Assembly: GCA_022113835.1 (NCBI GenBank)
Contig: JAILWY010000015.1
Coordinates: 9,524,501-9,588,500 of the forward strand
Source: Atopsyche davidsoni
Lineage: Eukaryota > Arthropoda > Insecta > Trichoptera > Hydrobiosidae
Reading direction: 5' to 3'
DNA length: 64,000 nt
A program made the translations under genes and the position numbers. Positions 11,401-22,649 of the stretch are shown piece by piece. The notes below the pieces were generated by a model, which did not search any database, was not told where the DNA came from, and saw only the letters and a program-made list of their open reading frames with translations. How positions within the stretch are numbered: position 1 is the stretch's first letter; every line of letters starts with the position of its first letter.

Positions 11401-11689
11401 ACATTAAATTCAATATTATGCATTAATACGTCGAATACAAAGTAATTTTTTTAAATTAATTTCGAATATTAAAACATATTTTATTATAAGTTGTTCAATT
11501 TAAAATGTAACGAAAAAACACATATTTGAACACTTATATTATGTATTTATATATTGTAGCTATGTCATTTAATTTTTATATGGGTTTTAACAAATTTAAT
11601 AAGTCTGTCGTGCATATGTGTATATTCTATTAGAACATAAATATTTTAAGCGCATTCTGACGTCACTATACAAAAGAGCAAACGAACAA

Positions 11690-11865
11690 TCAATCAAACT
11701 CGAAGTAGGCCGGAACCACAACAGGCCAGCGAACGAACAAACCCTTATCATCCAGCCCCTATTCACCTGGAAGCTTTATTATAACCCAGGTGAATGCATC
11801 GCCTCGACAGGTAACTCTGCATCTGAAATATTGCACCTGATCGACGGTGAAAAGATCGCAAAGTA
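11690..11865. promoter_or_regulatory. Island with E-box inverted repeat
   Basis: TTCACCTGG (11762-11770) and CCAGGTGAA (11786-11794) form a perfect 9-bp inverted repeat carrying two CACCTG/CAGGTG E-boxes. Further CAGGT and CACCTG cores follow at about 11808 and 11834. These are typical sites for Snail/Zfh1-type zinc fingers or bHLH proteins; use in vivo is inference. Confidence 0.35.
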
Positions 11866-12197
11866 ACAACGTGCATTTGTAACTGTTTGATTAATGATGC
11901 ATTCTATTATATATGCATATTAATGCCTTAAACACCTACCTAAACATATTTTTATATTATTTATTTAACTATGCCCCGTTCATTTTTGAAACCCAATGTC
12001 GAAATCCTTTTAACTACAATATAAGTATGATGTGTGGGTTTTAATTACACTTAGTTTTTAACAATTTTTGCATCGTTTTACGATTGTTAAAGCTGGTCAA
12101 TACTATTGTCAACAAAATTATGCTATCAGTTCATTTCAAATAGGTTTTCATCAGAAGCTTTTGGCTAATTACAATTGTATCGAAGCGTGTGTGACCG

Positions 12198-12250
12198 GCT
12201 TTAAAGCTGCCTACAGACGTCGCGACATAACCGACAATGTCATATTTTGC
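12198..12250. mobile_element. Family C MITE terminus
   Basis: AAAGCTGCCTACAGACGTCG and ACATAACCGACAATG match the terminal motif of the family C elements (see 21719-21985). Confidence 0.55.
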
Positions 12251-12325
12251 GTTGATATACAAGAAAAACTATTTAGACGTTTTTGCCTTTCTGCAAATCG
12301 ATTATCAGTTACATTCAACTACTTC

Positions 12326-12640
12326 TTGGCGACCGTTTCACTGAGCATATACTCATGCTGAGCTAGTGTTCATGGTTTTCTTAGGGGTAAATAGTGCAGT
12401 TGGTCCCTGGGTCCTTTTGCTGCTGCCCAATAGCATTATTATATAATCCTTTCCTTACAAAGCTCTTCTGTAGCAAGCCGCAGAAAAAGAAGGACCCCCT
12501 TCACTTACTTCCAGAGCCAGTCCATAACTCTATTACCGATTCTTTAAACACACTCAGCGTACAGAATGACAGCCATACACAAGCAACAGAGCAAGAAGAG
12601 CGGAGAGGTTCAACTACACACGCGACAAACAACCAATAGC
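12326..12640 (+). mobile_element. Family A dispersed repeat, long copy
   Basis: The order of blocks is the same as at 62626-63010: TTTCACTGAGCATATACTCATG, the GTTCATGGTTTTCT block, CTGCCCAATAGCATTATTAT, and the AGCGTACAGAATGACAGCC block near the end. No protein is encoded. The 81-codon open frame inside it is accidental. Confidence 0.75.
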
Positions 12641-12817
12641 GTGTCACAGCGTATGTGGCCAGCTTAACACACTAAAGGCGGGGCGGGTACTAGTACCCGT
12701 TTCGCGGACTGCTGTCTAAAAGCGGGGCGCGTATTAATACTTTTTTGAATGTATTTACTCTAGAAGCGGCAGAAGGTCATTTTACTCTTTAGGTTTACAG
12801 CTCGTAATGTTTGTTTA

Positions 12818-13045
12818 GACTCGTCAACGTTACTTCTACCAATACTGTCCAGTGATTCTGAACAAAGTGACAATGAAGAAGTGGAGTGGTCAGAGAATGA
12901 TAATCCTCCAATTATTGAACAATTTTTAGGACAAAGTGGTGTTGTTGTGATGCCAAGTAATCCGCAAAGTGTGTATGAAGTGGTTCAACTTTTTATAGGA
13001 AACGATTTATTTGACTACATGCAAATCAAAGAGTGTAGAGACTAG
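12818..13045 (+). pseudogene. piggyBac-type transposase, N-terminal remnant
   Basis: An open stretch of 75 codons and a stop encodes an acidic segment (SDSEQSDNEEVEWSEND) followed by IIEQFLGQSGV and SVYEVVQLFIGNDLFDYM. This matches the N-terminal region of piggyBac-family DDE transposases, where an acidic leader precedes the domain entry with its F-x-G-x-x-G and LF...DLF pattern. No in-frame start codon is close. The frame runs out immediately after DYM into an unrelated direct repeat, so the catalytic domain is gone. Upstream GC-rich motifs at 12670-12740, including the palindrome GGGTACTAGTACCC, may be remains of the element's 5' end. Confidence 0.65.
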
Positions 13046-13290
13046 ATTACACACGCGCAATTTTACGCAAATTTTGCCCGCTACGCACATCAGTTTAGTG
13101 AATCTGGTTACCCGCTTAAAATATAAATATAATATAAGCTATCAACAAAAATCTCATAATTAACTCGGAGTTGCTAAAAATCAAAAGTGCAAATCAAAGA
13201 GTGTATAGACCAGATTTCGCACGCGCAATTTTATGCGGGTTTTGCCCGCAACGCACGTCAGTTTAGTCAATTTGGTTACCCGCTTAAAGT
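13021..13290. repeat. Direct repeat, two copies 168 bp apart
   Basis: The block starting GCAAATCAAAGAGTGTA and ending GGTTACCCGCTTAAA occurs at 13021 and again at 13189, about 100 bp each with scattered changes. It abuts the piggyBac remnant and may be part of that element or a separate insertion. Confidence 0.75.
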
Positions 13291-13399
13291 GTGTTGAATA
13301 CACTATACACCTGTGAACTTTGATATTATTTATGAAATATTCATTGAAAATCATCAGGTGTAAGTACTATTTAGTAGTAACGAATAGACACGCGATTCC

Positions 13400-13565
13400 A
13401 ATGGCGGAAAAGGCTTTGCCGCACAGAGGCTGTGTGGCGCGCTCTGTATGCGCGGCGCTATCTTGTCGCTGTATCTGCAGGCGACTTTGCTCCCTACAGC
13501 CTCGGCACAAAGGCCGCCGGTCTCACAAAGGGGAAAAAGGCTTTATTCATTGTGAAAACGGAAAA
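13400..13565. promoter_or_regulatory. Candidate GC-rich island
   Basis: GC-rich, non-repeated sequence ends in TCATTGTGAAAACGG (CATTGT near 13549). No coding assignment. Confidence 0.22.
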
Positions 13566-13773
13566 ATAATGCAGAGCTTTTTCTTTTTTATTTGTATTTT
13601 TGAATGATACGCCGTATTTCGAATGAAAGAAACGCGGGCCTGTGTATATTTTGGCGTAGCGCTGAAATGTACTTGTTGGGTGAATATACAAAATGGAATA
13701 TCATACATACAAATTTACGTAAAAAATAAACATCAGCCAGTGTTTTTTTTAATCAATTTTACAATTACTAAAA

Positions 13774-13819
13774 CTTTTTGACTTCAAGTCGCTTTTGACC
13801 ATCTTCAGGGATTTTTTTT
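13774..13819 (+). repeat. Family B motif
   Basis: A core resembling TTTTGACC followed by ATCTTCAGGGATTTTT matches similar cores at 16951, 18540, 19020 and 55289. Confidence 0.5.
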
Positions 13820-15670
13820 GTGTGTCCGTTTCTGCTGCTCACTTGATATTCAAAGAAATGATAAACTATAAAATTTTCCAAATAAAATCATATAAGCCAT
13901 TTTAAGCTAACCAAACTTTCCAATCGGAGTGAAAAACTTCCCGAAGAAAAGTACCTCCTGATTTACGACTTTCTACACTTACATAGTAATATAGTTAAAG
14001 GTCTTGCACTCTCAGATTATTTGAGCCTTAATGTCGACTGCTGGCAGGATAAACATTTGCAACATGTTATACAATGTATTCGGTTACAAAGAAATTCCTA
14101 AAAAACTTAATTCGTTTCAATTAAACTGTCTCTAAGTGAACGATACAGAAATATTAAAGTTTTTTTATTTCCAAGTGAACTGTCTCCGTCCAAATGCGTT
14201 AAGTTTCACGGATTTGGAGACACTCACGTTTTTTTAGCATATTTCTTCTGCAAAACAACATTTGTGTTAGATAATCTAGAATCCCTTCGCCATTTACTTC
14301 TCCGAGCGGCTGACATCCTCCACATCGAACAAAGCAAAAAAAATAACCAATGCATCGCATGTGACGCTGCGTTTTTTTGTTTGTGCAATATGGGTCACGT
14401 ATTTTAGCGATCCGCCCAAACCAGATGTCTTCAAAGCACAACTCCCAAAATTTTAACTGCATAAATTACTGAACTTTAAATTAAATAATAAGCAATATTA
14501 AAAAAAAAAAAAAAAGGTTTCATTGAAATAAAAATCGATTCTTTAACTGAACTGGGTTCACGCTACATCATGGTTAAGTGATTTTATAGCATATTTTTAT
14601 TTTATGAAAACAGCCCTTAAGTGAAAGAATAATGACTCTAATATACCATTGTGAATGTGTATTTGTAATAGTGTATCACGTGAGGGTATTTTTAATTCGG
14701 GGTTACTAAATTATGCAAATATGTTTAGAAGCTCCGTCCTAATGGATTCGGTCGTCAGTGATTGTCGGAGCATCCGCCTTGCGACAAATCTGGCCGCCAT
14801 ATGTCACTACCTGCGAATCAACGATGGCGGCTCAGAGCCTCCATGGCTAACCTAACCCAAAAAAACGATAGCGTAAATTTAAAAATACCCAAACGTTTAC
14901 GCAATATATAGAATTAAGCTCTCAAATGTACTGTTTTACGAAATTTTTATACAGAGATAAGATTGCAAAAACAGGACGGGAAAAATGTCTATGAACAAAC
15001 ATATCCCTTTTTTTTTTTAAATTAATACGTGTATGAAGGTTTAGTAGGTAGGTAATAATAATTCATTTCAGTAACAATTAAAAAATTAAATATTATTTTT
15101 AGAACATATATAAATTACTTGCAATCGTGACGCATTCATTTTTTACTTTTTTACTGTCTTCATTGCGTCATAAATATTAATACGATTTCTTATTATTACA
15201 TTTAAATATTTCCGTCCATAAATCACATCAATTTACTATATTTTTTAATTTTCAGTATGGATCGCTAACTATTTTTAAATGTAATGAATATAATCTGAAT
15301 TGTGCGTATGTAAATCATAAAAGTAATAAATATAATAAAATAAAAATCCGGAATACAAAATACGCCCCTCTCTTGTTCGTTCCGTCTCGATTTTTTACCT
15401 CATAAGTTTCTCTTGTCATCTGCACGGAAAATAATACAAAACACATCCCCACGGTTTTTATCCGACCGCAGAGTGGATGTCTGGTTTCTGTCAGTCCGTC
15501 GGTATTATTGGAGGACGCGGCGACCGAGCGCGTGCGTCAGCTATTCTATTTCCTCGGTACTGAAACGAATATGTGTAATATCACGTCATAACCAACGTTT
15601 AATTTGTAGTACTACACATTCAAATTTAGGGCCAAACTAGAAAACACAACCACTTGTAGTGTATTATTGA
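13820..15670. other. Intron with little content
   Basis: Apart from the island at 14730-14850 this is AT-rich. Balanced patches at 14200-14460 and 15415-15620 have open frames without recognisable products. Confidence 0.5.
14730..14850. promoter_or_regulatory. Island with inverted GCCGCCAT motifs
   Basis: GCCGCCAT (14793-14800) and ATGGCGGC (14824-14831) form an inverted pair around a PHO/YY1-type GCCAT core. GATTGTCGG (14760-14768) adds an ATTGT core. A short CTAACCTAACCC run follows at 14847. Confidence 0.28.
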
Positions 15671-15890
15671 TTTTTGTGAAGACCGTCTGACAGGAAGTAC
15701 GATTTTGCCTATACAGGTTTTATTGATAATAATGATTAAGTACATTTTTTCAAATATTGAAAAATGATTAAAGAAACTCTCAGAAAAACCCATGAAAGCT
15801 TGGGGATGTGGGTTCGTATCTCACACAAATCACGATGATATTTTTCTGAGAGTTTCTGTAATCATTTTTAACCATTTAAAATAAAATTAA
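15671..15890. mobile_element. tRNA-like (family S) repeat, rearranged foldback copy
   Basis: The 5' block TTGTGAAGACCGTCTGACAGG is followed by an inverted piece of the 3' tail (15727-15780), then the tRNA-like core CATGAAAGCTTGGGGATGTGG with a decayed B box, then the tail in plus orientation. The two tail pieces form about 28 bp of nearly perfect inverted repeat. Confidence 0.7.
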
Positions 15891-16162
15891 TCAATTTATA
15901 AATTACGAAGAGATTTGCAGTCAGTAAAATTCCTAAAATTTGTTTGCATATTATTAATTTTAATCAAAACGTAAAACGTAATCACGAAGTGTATCATTTG
16001 AAAAAAAAATCTTAATCGAGTTTACCAATTAGTACATGCATATTAGTACTTTGATTATAACTTTAACTTTTACGTATATGCTTTCATGAATTTTACCCTT
16101 GGGTTTAATGGTGGGGTAAAATATTTTATTGAGAATCCACGGGCGGAAACAATAAAAATCCT

Positions 16163-16350
16163 TGATAATGATTAAGTACATTTTTTTAAATATTGAAAAT
16201 TGATTAAAAAAACTCTTTGATTTGAATCCACATCCCCAAGCTTACATGGCCGGTGCATTACCAATTATACCGACGAATCACTAGTACTAAGCCAGAATTT
16301 TTAACAATCATATCCTATAAATGAAACAACGTACTTATTGTGCCAATTAA
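16163..16350 (-). mobile_element. tRNA-like (family S) repeat, minus-strand copy
   Basis: Read on the minus strand it has ATTGTTAAAAATTCTGGC, the tRNA-like core with CACCGGCCATG and AAGCTTGGGGATGTGG, and the tail containing AAAATGTACTTAATCATTATC. The upstream segment is shared with the copies at 43188 and 56686. Confidence 0.75.
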
Positions 16351-16637
16351 TTATTGTCAAGTACAGATTTTTAATATTTTAAAAAATGTACTTAATATTG
16401 AAATGACGTAGTGATTCAATGGTTTTGGATACCGAGTTTTATCAATGCTACAAAGATATAGTCAAACGCACAAAAACACTAAAAAAATGTTATCATATAT
16501 AATATACGTTTACGTATTAATATATCTACGTTATTTTATATTGAATTATTATTTTTTTTAAATAACAATTATTTAAGCATTATTCGAGCAGACGTGGCTT
16601 TTATACGAAATAATCCAATAACAAATGGTATTTTTTT

Positions 16638-16870
16638 CATTGTGTTTTCTTTCAAACCACGCGTTTGTGCCCGGAGTGCGCGCCTCTCCGCTGCGCACAA
16701 TGCCGGTCGTGCCCGCGCCGCGCGCTGGCGGGATTACGGCCTTTTTGTTCCGGCACCGGTCCGACAATGCGGTATTTGTGAAACACCCGCTTTTGTCGAC
16801 GCTTCCCCGACAATGCCGACGAATTAATCAAAATCACGTTTGTATGACGGACGCCGAGCAGCGCGCACAG
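16638..16870. promoter_or_regulatory. GC-rich island with four SOX cores
   Basis: CATTGT at 16638-16643 and ACAATG at 16697-16702, 16764-16769 and 16810-16815 lie within 178 bp in a GC-rich block. Several overlapping open frames here reflect the GC content and have no recognisable product. Confidence 0.42.
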
Positions 16871-16944
16871 GGAAAAAAACTCGACAGAATAAATAATAAA
16901 CGGAGTCAACGTCGGACGATTTGAGCTGCATGACGCTTTTTGTC

Positions 16945-17030
16945 CTTCGACGTTTTGATCCCCGTGTTGGGATCATCTTCAAATATCCCTGATATTCTTG
17001 AAGATGACCCCGGCACGGGGGTTGAAACAA
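16945..17030. repeat. Family B imperfect hairpin
   Basis: Arms of about 31 bp, containing GATCATCTTCAA on the left and TTGAAGATGACCCCGG on the right, pair at roughly 25 of 31 positions. The half-site GATCCCCGTG...ATCTTCA recurs alone at 19020 and 55289. Confidence 0.65.
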
Positions 17031-17079
17031 CAACTGCCAAGACCCACGAGGATACGAATTCAGCTTCATCAACTGCATT

Positions 17080-18480
17080 TCATCATCAGTTTGAATTATG
17101 AGAAAATTGTCTTAAATTTTTTTTTAGTTTTTGGAATGCAATGTCGTTAGGACGGTTGCGTTTTTAAAGTTTTTTTATTCATAGCTTTAAAGCGAAGAAA
17201 CGCGGTATCACACCCAAAAACGTTGTACATACTATACCAACAGCCCCCATAACCTACAAGTACTAGTAACATATTATTTATATTCTATCCCATATGATTT
17301 TGCAACAACAAATGCCGGAGAGAAACCATGTCATAATTGTCGATTTATACTTTCCCTTCAGTCACCTACTTTAACAGATTATTCAGATAACTTGAGTTCG
17401 GTTATCTTTTTTCTGAAACATAAATTTAAAAAATTCAACAATTATTAATACGATTATTCCATTAAATCCTAATATCGACTACAACCAACTTTAAAATAGC
17501 CCAAGTTTATATATAATGCCGTGGAGCCACATGGATCCGCTTCTCAGCCATTTCACGCAGTTATTGGACTTGGAAGAGAATAAAATAAATTTCACATAGC
17601 TATATAATATATGTCCAACCGGAAAACGGCATTAGGTGTAGTTACTTTGTTTTCCCACGGCGAGGTTTTTAATGTTTCCTGTGTTTTAATTACTCACAAT
17701 GACAAAAATGTTTTAATAATCCAACGTCCAGGCGTTTTCTCTTCTCCATATCGGTTTTATCGCCTTAATTCATTTGTTAATTATTGTTTTTTGTCGATAG
17801 TTTGCGGAAGCGTCGACAGTTTTACCGGCCATTTTGTGTTTTTCAGACAGTCCCGACCGAAACGTACGTCTCTATTCGGGCAGACCAAAGTAATTTTTTT
17901 TTATTACACAACTGATTCTTATAAAAACGGAACCAGACTGTCTAAATCAAAAAAATGTATTATAAAGTGTTTTAATATTTTTTTGGCCGTATTTTTATTT
18001 AAATATATTCTTCGTTACACTTACTGGTGCTAATTCTTTAAAATCTTCTTATGGTGAACAAAAGCTACCTGTGTATCAAGAGCGAGTTTTGAAACTAAAC
18101 GCGTTTTGTATATAAAAGCATATCTTGTTTTTATATATTTTTTATTGAATTTTAATATAAAATACATTTTGTGAGAACCCAAAAGCTCGTCCATTCACAA
18201 ATTGATGTTTTTCTTTTATCAAAAAAATAAAACAAGTACTTTGTACAAATGAACAGAACCAAACGTTTGTTTGTTAAAAATAAAACATATCTCAGTACAA
18301 AGGATATTGAATTTCGTCCGTCGAAGCATCCCGAGGCTTTATCTTGCCTCTAATTCAAGGGGATGCCGGGGCGCATTGAAACATAAAAAAATATTTTTCG
18401 ACGAATTTTTTATAAATATTTAATCAAAGAGATTTCAAAATTTGTAGCTAAAAAGCGAAAGCTTGTTTTAGTTTTTAACG
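17080..18480. other. Intron, nothing recognised
   Basis: The 140-codon frame at 17611-18033 is rich in Phe, Ile and Tyr as expected from AT-rich sequence and has no known domain. GCCATTTTG near 17829 fits a PHO-type core. Confidence 0.5.
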
Positions 18481-18566
18481 TTTGGTATGCTTCGGTTGAT
18501 TTATTGACTTGTTGGCTCATTTGTTGAGCCATGGTTTTGGTATAGGGGCCATCTTCAGGGAACAAA
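18480..18566 (+). repeat. Family B motif, diverged copy
   Basis: It ends in GGGGCCATCTTCAGGGAACA, matching the family B core, and is preceded by a small inverted pair around GGCTCAT/TTGAGCC. Confidence 0.45.
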
Positions 18567-18580
18567 ATACATAATGATGA

Positions 18581-18712
18581 TATGCCATCAATATGGCATA
18601 GATTGCATCAGTTTCAGTTGTATGCAACTGAATCTGTTTAGTCAAAGACGCATTGTATTGGCATTGCATGTGTCAATACAAATTATGTATAATTGTAACC
18701 GAAACCGGTTAC
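18581..18712. repeat. Cluster of four short perfect hairpins
   Basis: TATGCCAT/ATGGCATA (18581-18600), TTCAGTTG/CAACTGAA (18613-18632), TTGTATTG/CAATACAA (18653-18681) and GTAACCG/CGGTTAC (18695-18712) are perfect inverted repeats. The loops are 4, 4, 13 and 4 bases. All lie within 132 bp. Origin unknown. Confidence 0.6.
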
Positions 18713-18839
18713 GTCGAAAATTTAAATATGCCGATGTTTTGCTGCCACTGCGATTGGTTTATTATTTAAAATATTGAATGAATATTTTTAAAGTGGTATG
18801 TTGCCCCTCGCTCCCAGGTACTTAACGCGCATTTGATGC

Positions 18840-18990
18840 CTCGCCTTGTGTTATTCTCGCGGGGCACAATGGACGTCTGTTCTGGTCTCCGTTGGATGCA
18901 ACAGAAGCCTGTTGCCCGCGGGCCGTAATCGCCCCTCGCCAGGCCCGCACTCGGGCCCATATTTGCCCATAAGACATACATACAACAGAA
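18840..18990. promoter_or_regulatory. GC-rich island with ACAATGG
   Basis: ACAATGG lies near 18866 in GC-rich, unrepeated sequence just before a family B half-copy. Confidence 0.22.
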
Positions 18991-19014
18991 TTGCGCTGGA
19001 GTATATTTTAAACC

Positions 19015-19060
19015 ATCTGACGCTTCGATCCCGGTGCTGGGGCCATCTTCAGGAATAATC
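19015..19060 (+). repeat. Family B motif
   Basis: GACGCTTCGATCCCGGTGCT followed by GGGGCCATCTTCAGG is a clean half-copy of the family B arm. Confidence 0.55.
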
Positions 19061-19079
19061 GAATCCAAATAAATTTCTT

Positions 19080-21130
19080 AGTTACATGCAGTAGGTTGTA
19101 AATCAATTCAACCTGTTTTTATAACGCAATAAAATTGATTCTGATGAATTACGCAAATAACTTATTGAATAACAAATTTCGGGAATTTTTTTACGACGAG
19201 TACATTGAATGTTATTTTAACGTGAATTTTGTAGAAAAGATAAGGTCCTGGTCTGTCTCACTCGAATAAACACAAGAGATGGAAAGGCCACATTGTTCCA
19301 AGTCGTTTTAACAATATAGGGTGACCATGAATCATAATCATTTAATGCTCAGTGCTACCACACACACACACTGAAACACCAGTGTTATTATTTTTACCCA
19401 GAGCTAAATAAATGAATTGTTATTATAACCATACACAGGCGTGCTATGAACTTTGTGAAAAGTTTACGACACCCCTTCGTGCTCTGGTGATTAGCTCGCT
19501 CGCTTGCCAACCATGGGGATTCCATGGAGGAAGTTAAATTAAAAGAAAGATGGAGCCAGTGCGACTGTGGGCCGGTTCCGGCGTGATTGATTTGGACCCA
19601 TCAGCATCAGATCCATCACCAATTGTGCTCGCTAAATGCCGTCTCTCCATTGTTCTCGTTCACCGAAGGCTCCGTCTGAACCGTGGAAGCCTCCGATGTC
19701 TATTAGCGTCTGATTGGGAGTGGATAAGTCATTAGCGTGTGAAAAAATACGAATCCACCATGCAACTACAAGATTACAGAAACGGTTTGATATTGAATGA
19801 TTGGAGAACTATAAAGTTGTTCTCGATGTTTAATATGTGAATCGATTATTTAAAGACGCATTGTAGATAAGTTAAATGCAGATAAATTTAAAATTCAATA
19901 CTATATCATTGGATATATCGTTTTTAAAAAGCGCCTATGTGGATATAAAAAAAAATACAGATTGTATCAAAAATCTATTAATGTGTGATTGTTATTTGAT
20001 TCGTATAAGCATATTTATGTTTAACAACAATAGTTAAAATCCGTGGTCAGACTTTCGGAAGGCAGAATTAAAAACAAATTTGTTTATAAAAAAATATTAA
20101 AAAAACGGTGACGCACTTTTTAAGCCTTTGTGCAGAGGTGTTTTTTTTTTCTTACACTCATAATAATACTAAGAAATACGGCTTACTTGAACAATATTAA
20201 TATACATTATAATACAAAAGCATAAAATAACTCATGTGTCCACATCTTCTCGGCTTACAGAAGATTATGGCGTATTTTTTACACACACTGTATCATAAGC
20301 AATATCAAAGAGTATGTAAAATATGTCAATAGTTAATTAGAAATGAGTAAAAGATTAATTTATCACGTGGGATTACAGCGAGAAACTTGTTTTTTGTTAA
20401 TACATAAAAAGTACATGCATGGTATGCGTCCGTGATAATTCTTTGGTATACAGACAACTCGGATTTTACAAGCCGCGGTTTTATGTGTTTTTATTTTCAT
20501 TTTTATTAAATGCAATTTCTTAATAAGGTTATTAGTTTTTACTAACAAATATCGGTGAAAATGATATGAAGATAAAATTCGACGGCCATTTTTGATGTAA
20601 ATATTTTCTTAGATCAACGCTAAGTTTTAATAATTGTCCCGGCGTTTTGACTTCCGTAGTGAAGCCAATTTTATTGACTCTATAATAAAAACTAGATGCG
20701 CCTTAACATCCGGGAAAATGAATTCACATCAAATTTAAAAAATCTATTTAACTCTTGACAGGTGAATTACAAACTGATATTATTGGGTTTTTTGGGCATT
20801 TTTATTGTGAAGTTCTTAAAATTTACAACGTTCATTAATTTTGCTCTCTGTTACTCGGTTGGGTTTAAAAGTGTCTATAAATTTTAAATAAACGACCATT
20901 GTACCTGTTTTTACCATTACGGAATAAAAAAGTATTAGACTTTGTCACGAAAACAACTAAAATACAATAAAAACTTATTATAATACGCAAAAACCAATTT
21001 TTTCAACGAAAATTAAATACGCCTGACAGATTATTATTAGAAACGTAAGCTTACTATAAGTAATAAAGGTATTATCTATTTTTTACTTCAGGGTTTATAT
21101 ATTAGTGTAACCTTTAACCGGCTATAAAAT
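19080..21130. other. Intron, mostly AT-rich
   Basis: A balanced patch at 19480-19740 includes a 61-codon frame without recognised domain. Elsewhere only low-complexity sequence and a short (AC)n run near 19362 were seen. Confidence 0.5.
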
Positions 21131-21139
21131 TGCTAAAAC

Positions 21140-21215
21140 CGGCTCGTGGTCCAATGGTTAACTCGTTTAGTTGCCTAACATATAGTATTCCGGGTTTGTA
21201 CCTAATTAGACAAAT
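21140..21215 (+). mobile_element. Decayed tRNA-derived sequence
   Basis: GGCTCGTGGTCCAATGGTTA resembles a pol III A box and, about 30 bp later, GGGTTTGTACC resembles a B box. It does not fold as an intact tRNA and is best seen as an old SINE head. Confidence 0.4.
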
Positions 21216-21718
21216 ATATCTTGGATTTCTGAAAATTAAATATATATCTTATGTGAACGTTCTGGAAGCGTACTAATCATTTAATTATTTTTTCCGTCGT
21301 TTCACGTGTGTCTTGATGTATGAAAGTAAAAAAAAGGAAGTATATGGAATTAAGGTTCAAACATACAGCGGGTCTCAGTTGCTTAATATGTTGCATTAAA
21401 GTTTCTTATTTATAATATATTTAAAAAATCAATACTTACATGAAACGACGGCAAAATCCTCCTAAAAATTCATTAAGGATTCACTAGTCATTTTATGTGT
21501 GATCATAGATATTTAAATGTATCATTAATTAATTATGGTAAATTCAAGGTTAAATCATTGGATTGATTTGCATTAACTATAGAGTATATATTGAGGAGTA
21601 CATTATATTTCCATAGCGGATGGTCCGTTATAATCTATTGGGTCCCACGCTGTTCACGCACTGCCTTCCTACCGAATCACAAAGCAAGCATAGATAAAGA
21701 ATATGCCGGAGAAGCAAG

Positions 21719-21985
21719 CTGGCTACACATGCTGCCACACAACCGACAACCACACAGTATCTAGCCTGTAGCATCCGATTTCGGTAAAGCAAAATCATAA
21801 AAAAAACACCCAAAATATAAGACCGCCTTTGATTAATCACCGATTGGTTATCAGCGGTGTCAACTGAAAACCGATTGTTAACATAAATAGTTTTGCCTAA
21901 ATAAACAACGGGAAATAGAACGCTATTGGCCAGTCACCGTTCGGTTGTCGGTTTTGTCGCAACGTGTGTAGGTAGCTTAAAACTA
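21719..21985. mobile_element. Family C MITE, near-complete copy
   Basis: The left end CTACACATGCTGCCACACAACC and the right end GGTTTTGTCGCAACGTGTGTAG form terminal inverted repeats, each extending inward through a GACAACC/GGTTGTC motif. The internal region has the family signature CACCCAAAATATAAG. Size about 260 bp, with no coding capacity. Confidence 0.7.
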
Positions 21986-22379
21986 TCGTCTTATCTCCAA
22001 ATTAGCATATAGATAATCGCATTACCTGAGATGCCGCATGCATATTAAGTGAAAACAATAAAACCCACGTTTCGAAACGAATTCTGGCATATTGTCAATC
22101 AATGCGTGCGGACGCGTAACGGGTGTCTATTCACGGTTTACTGGCTTAATTTATAATTCCCTATGTTTAAACAATAAACACGAAAAACTGAATATTATAA
22201 AGATTTTGATTATTTTCGTATGTCAGAGCTTTTATCTTTAAATGGATTTAAATTAATCATAGATGATCTGTATCAGTAAAATAATAATAAAAAAAAACTT
22301 TTTTTTTTCTCGTCATTTCACGTGAGAATCGATCCTCTCAAATATATACTTATAACACAATTAACCTAGATTGATCCCT

Positions 22380-22640
22380 CGTCATTAAGACACTCGCTGG
22401 AGGAACAATAAATCTTCGAAGGTTTTTGTTCGCGATGCGGGCCGTTACGCGGCCGCGGCCCCCGATTAATTACGCGGGTCAGGTGGAGCAGTCTCACGGT
22501 ATTGGTATTATCGTCTAAGTCCGCATTAAAAATGGCCGTCCCCGCGGTAAGTTATGGAAGCCGGCGAGGGGCCCATCCATCTGCGCGTCTCTCTGCCAGA
22601 TCCGATCAGGGCAGGCGATAAAGGCTCATCTGTATCCACA
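22380..22640. promoter_or_regulatory. GC-rich candidate regulatory island
   Basis: This block of about 260 bp is not repeated in the window. It contains ATTAATTA (homeodomain-type), CAGGTGG and AACAATA motifs among GC-rich sequence. No open frame supports coding. Confidence 0.32.
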
Positions 22641-22649
22641 AAAAACATG

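Noticed and set aside
12394..12639. 81-codon open frame as a small gene
   Set aside because: It lies inside a family A repeat copy and is not conserved in frame at the 62.7 kb copy.
17611..18033. 140-codon plus-strand open frame
   Set aside because: Amino-acid content follows AT-rich DNA (Phe, Ile, Tyr, Lys), with no domain and no splice or start context beyond an ATG.
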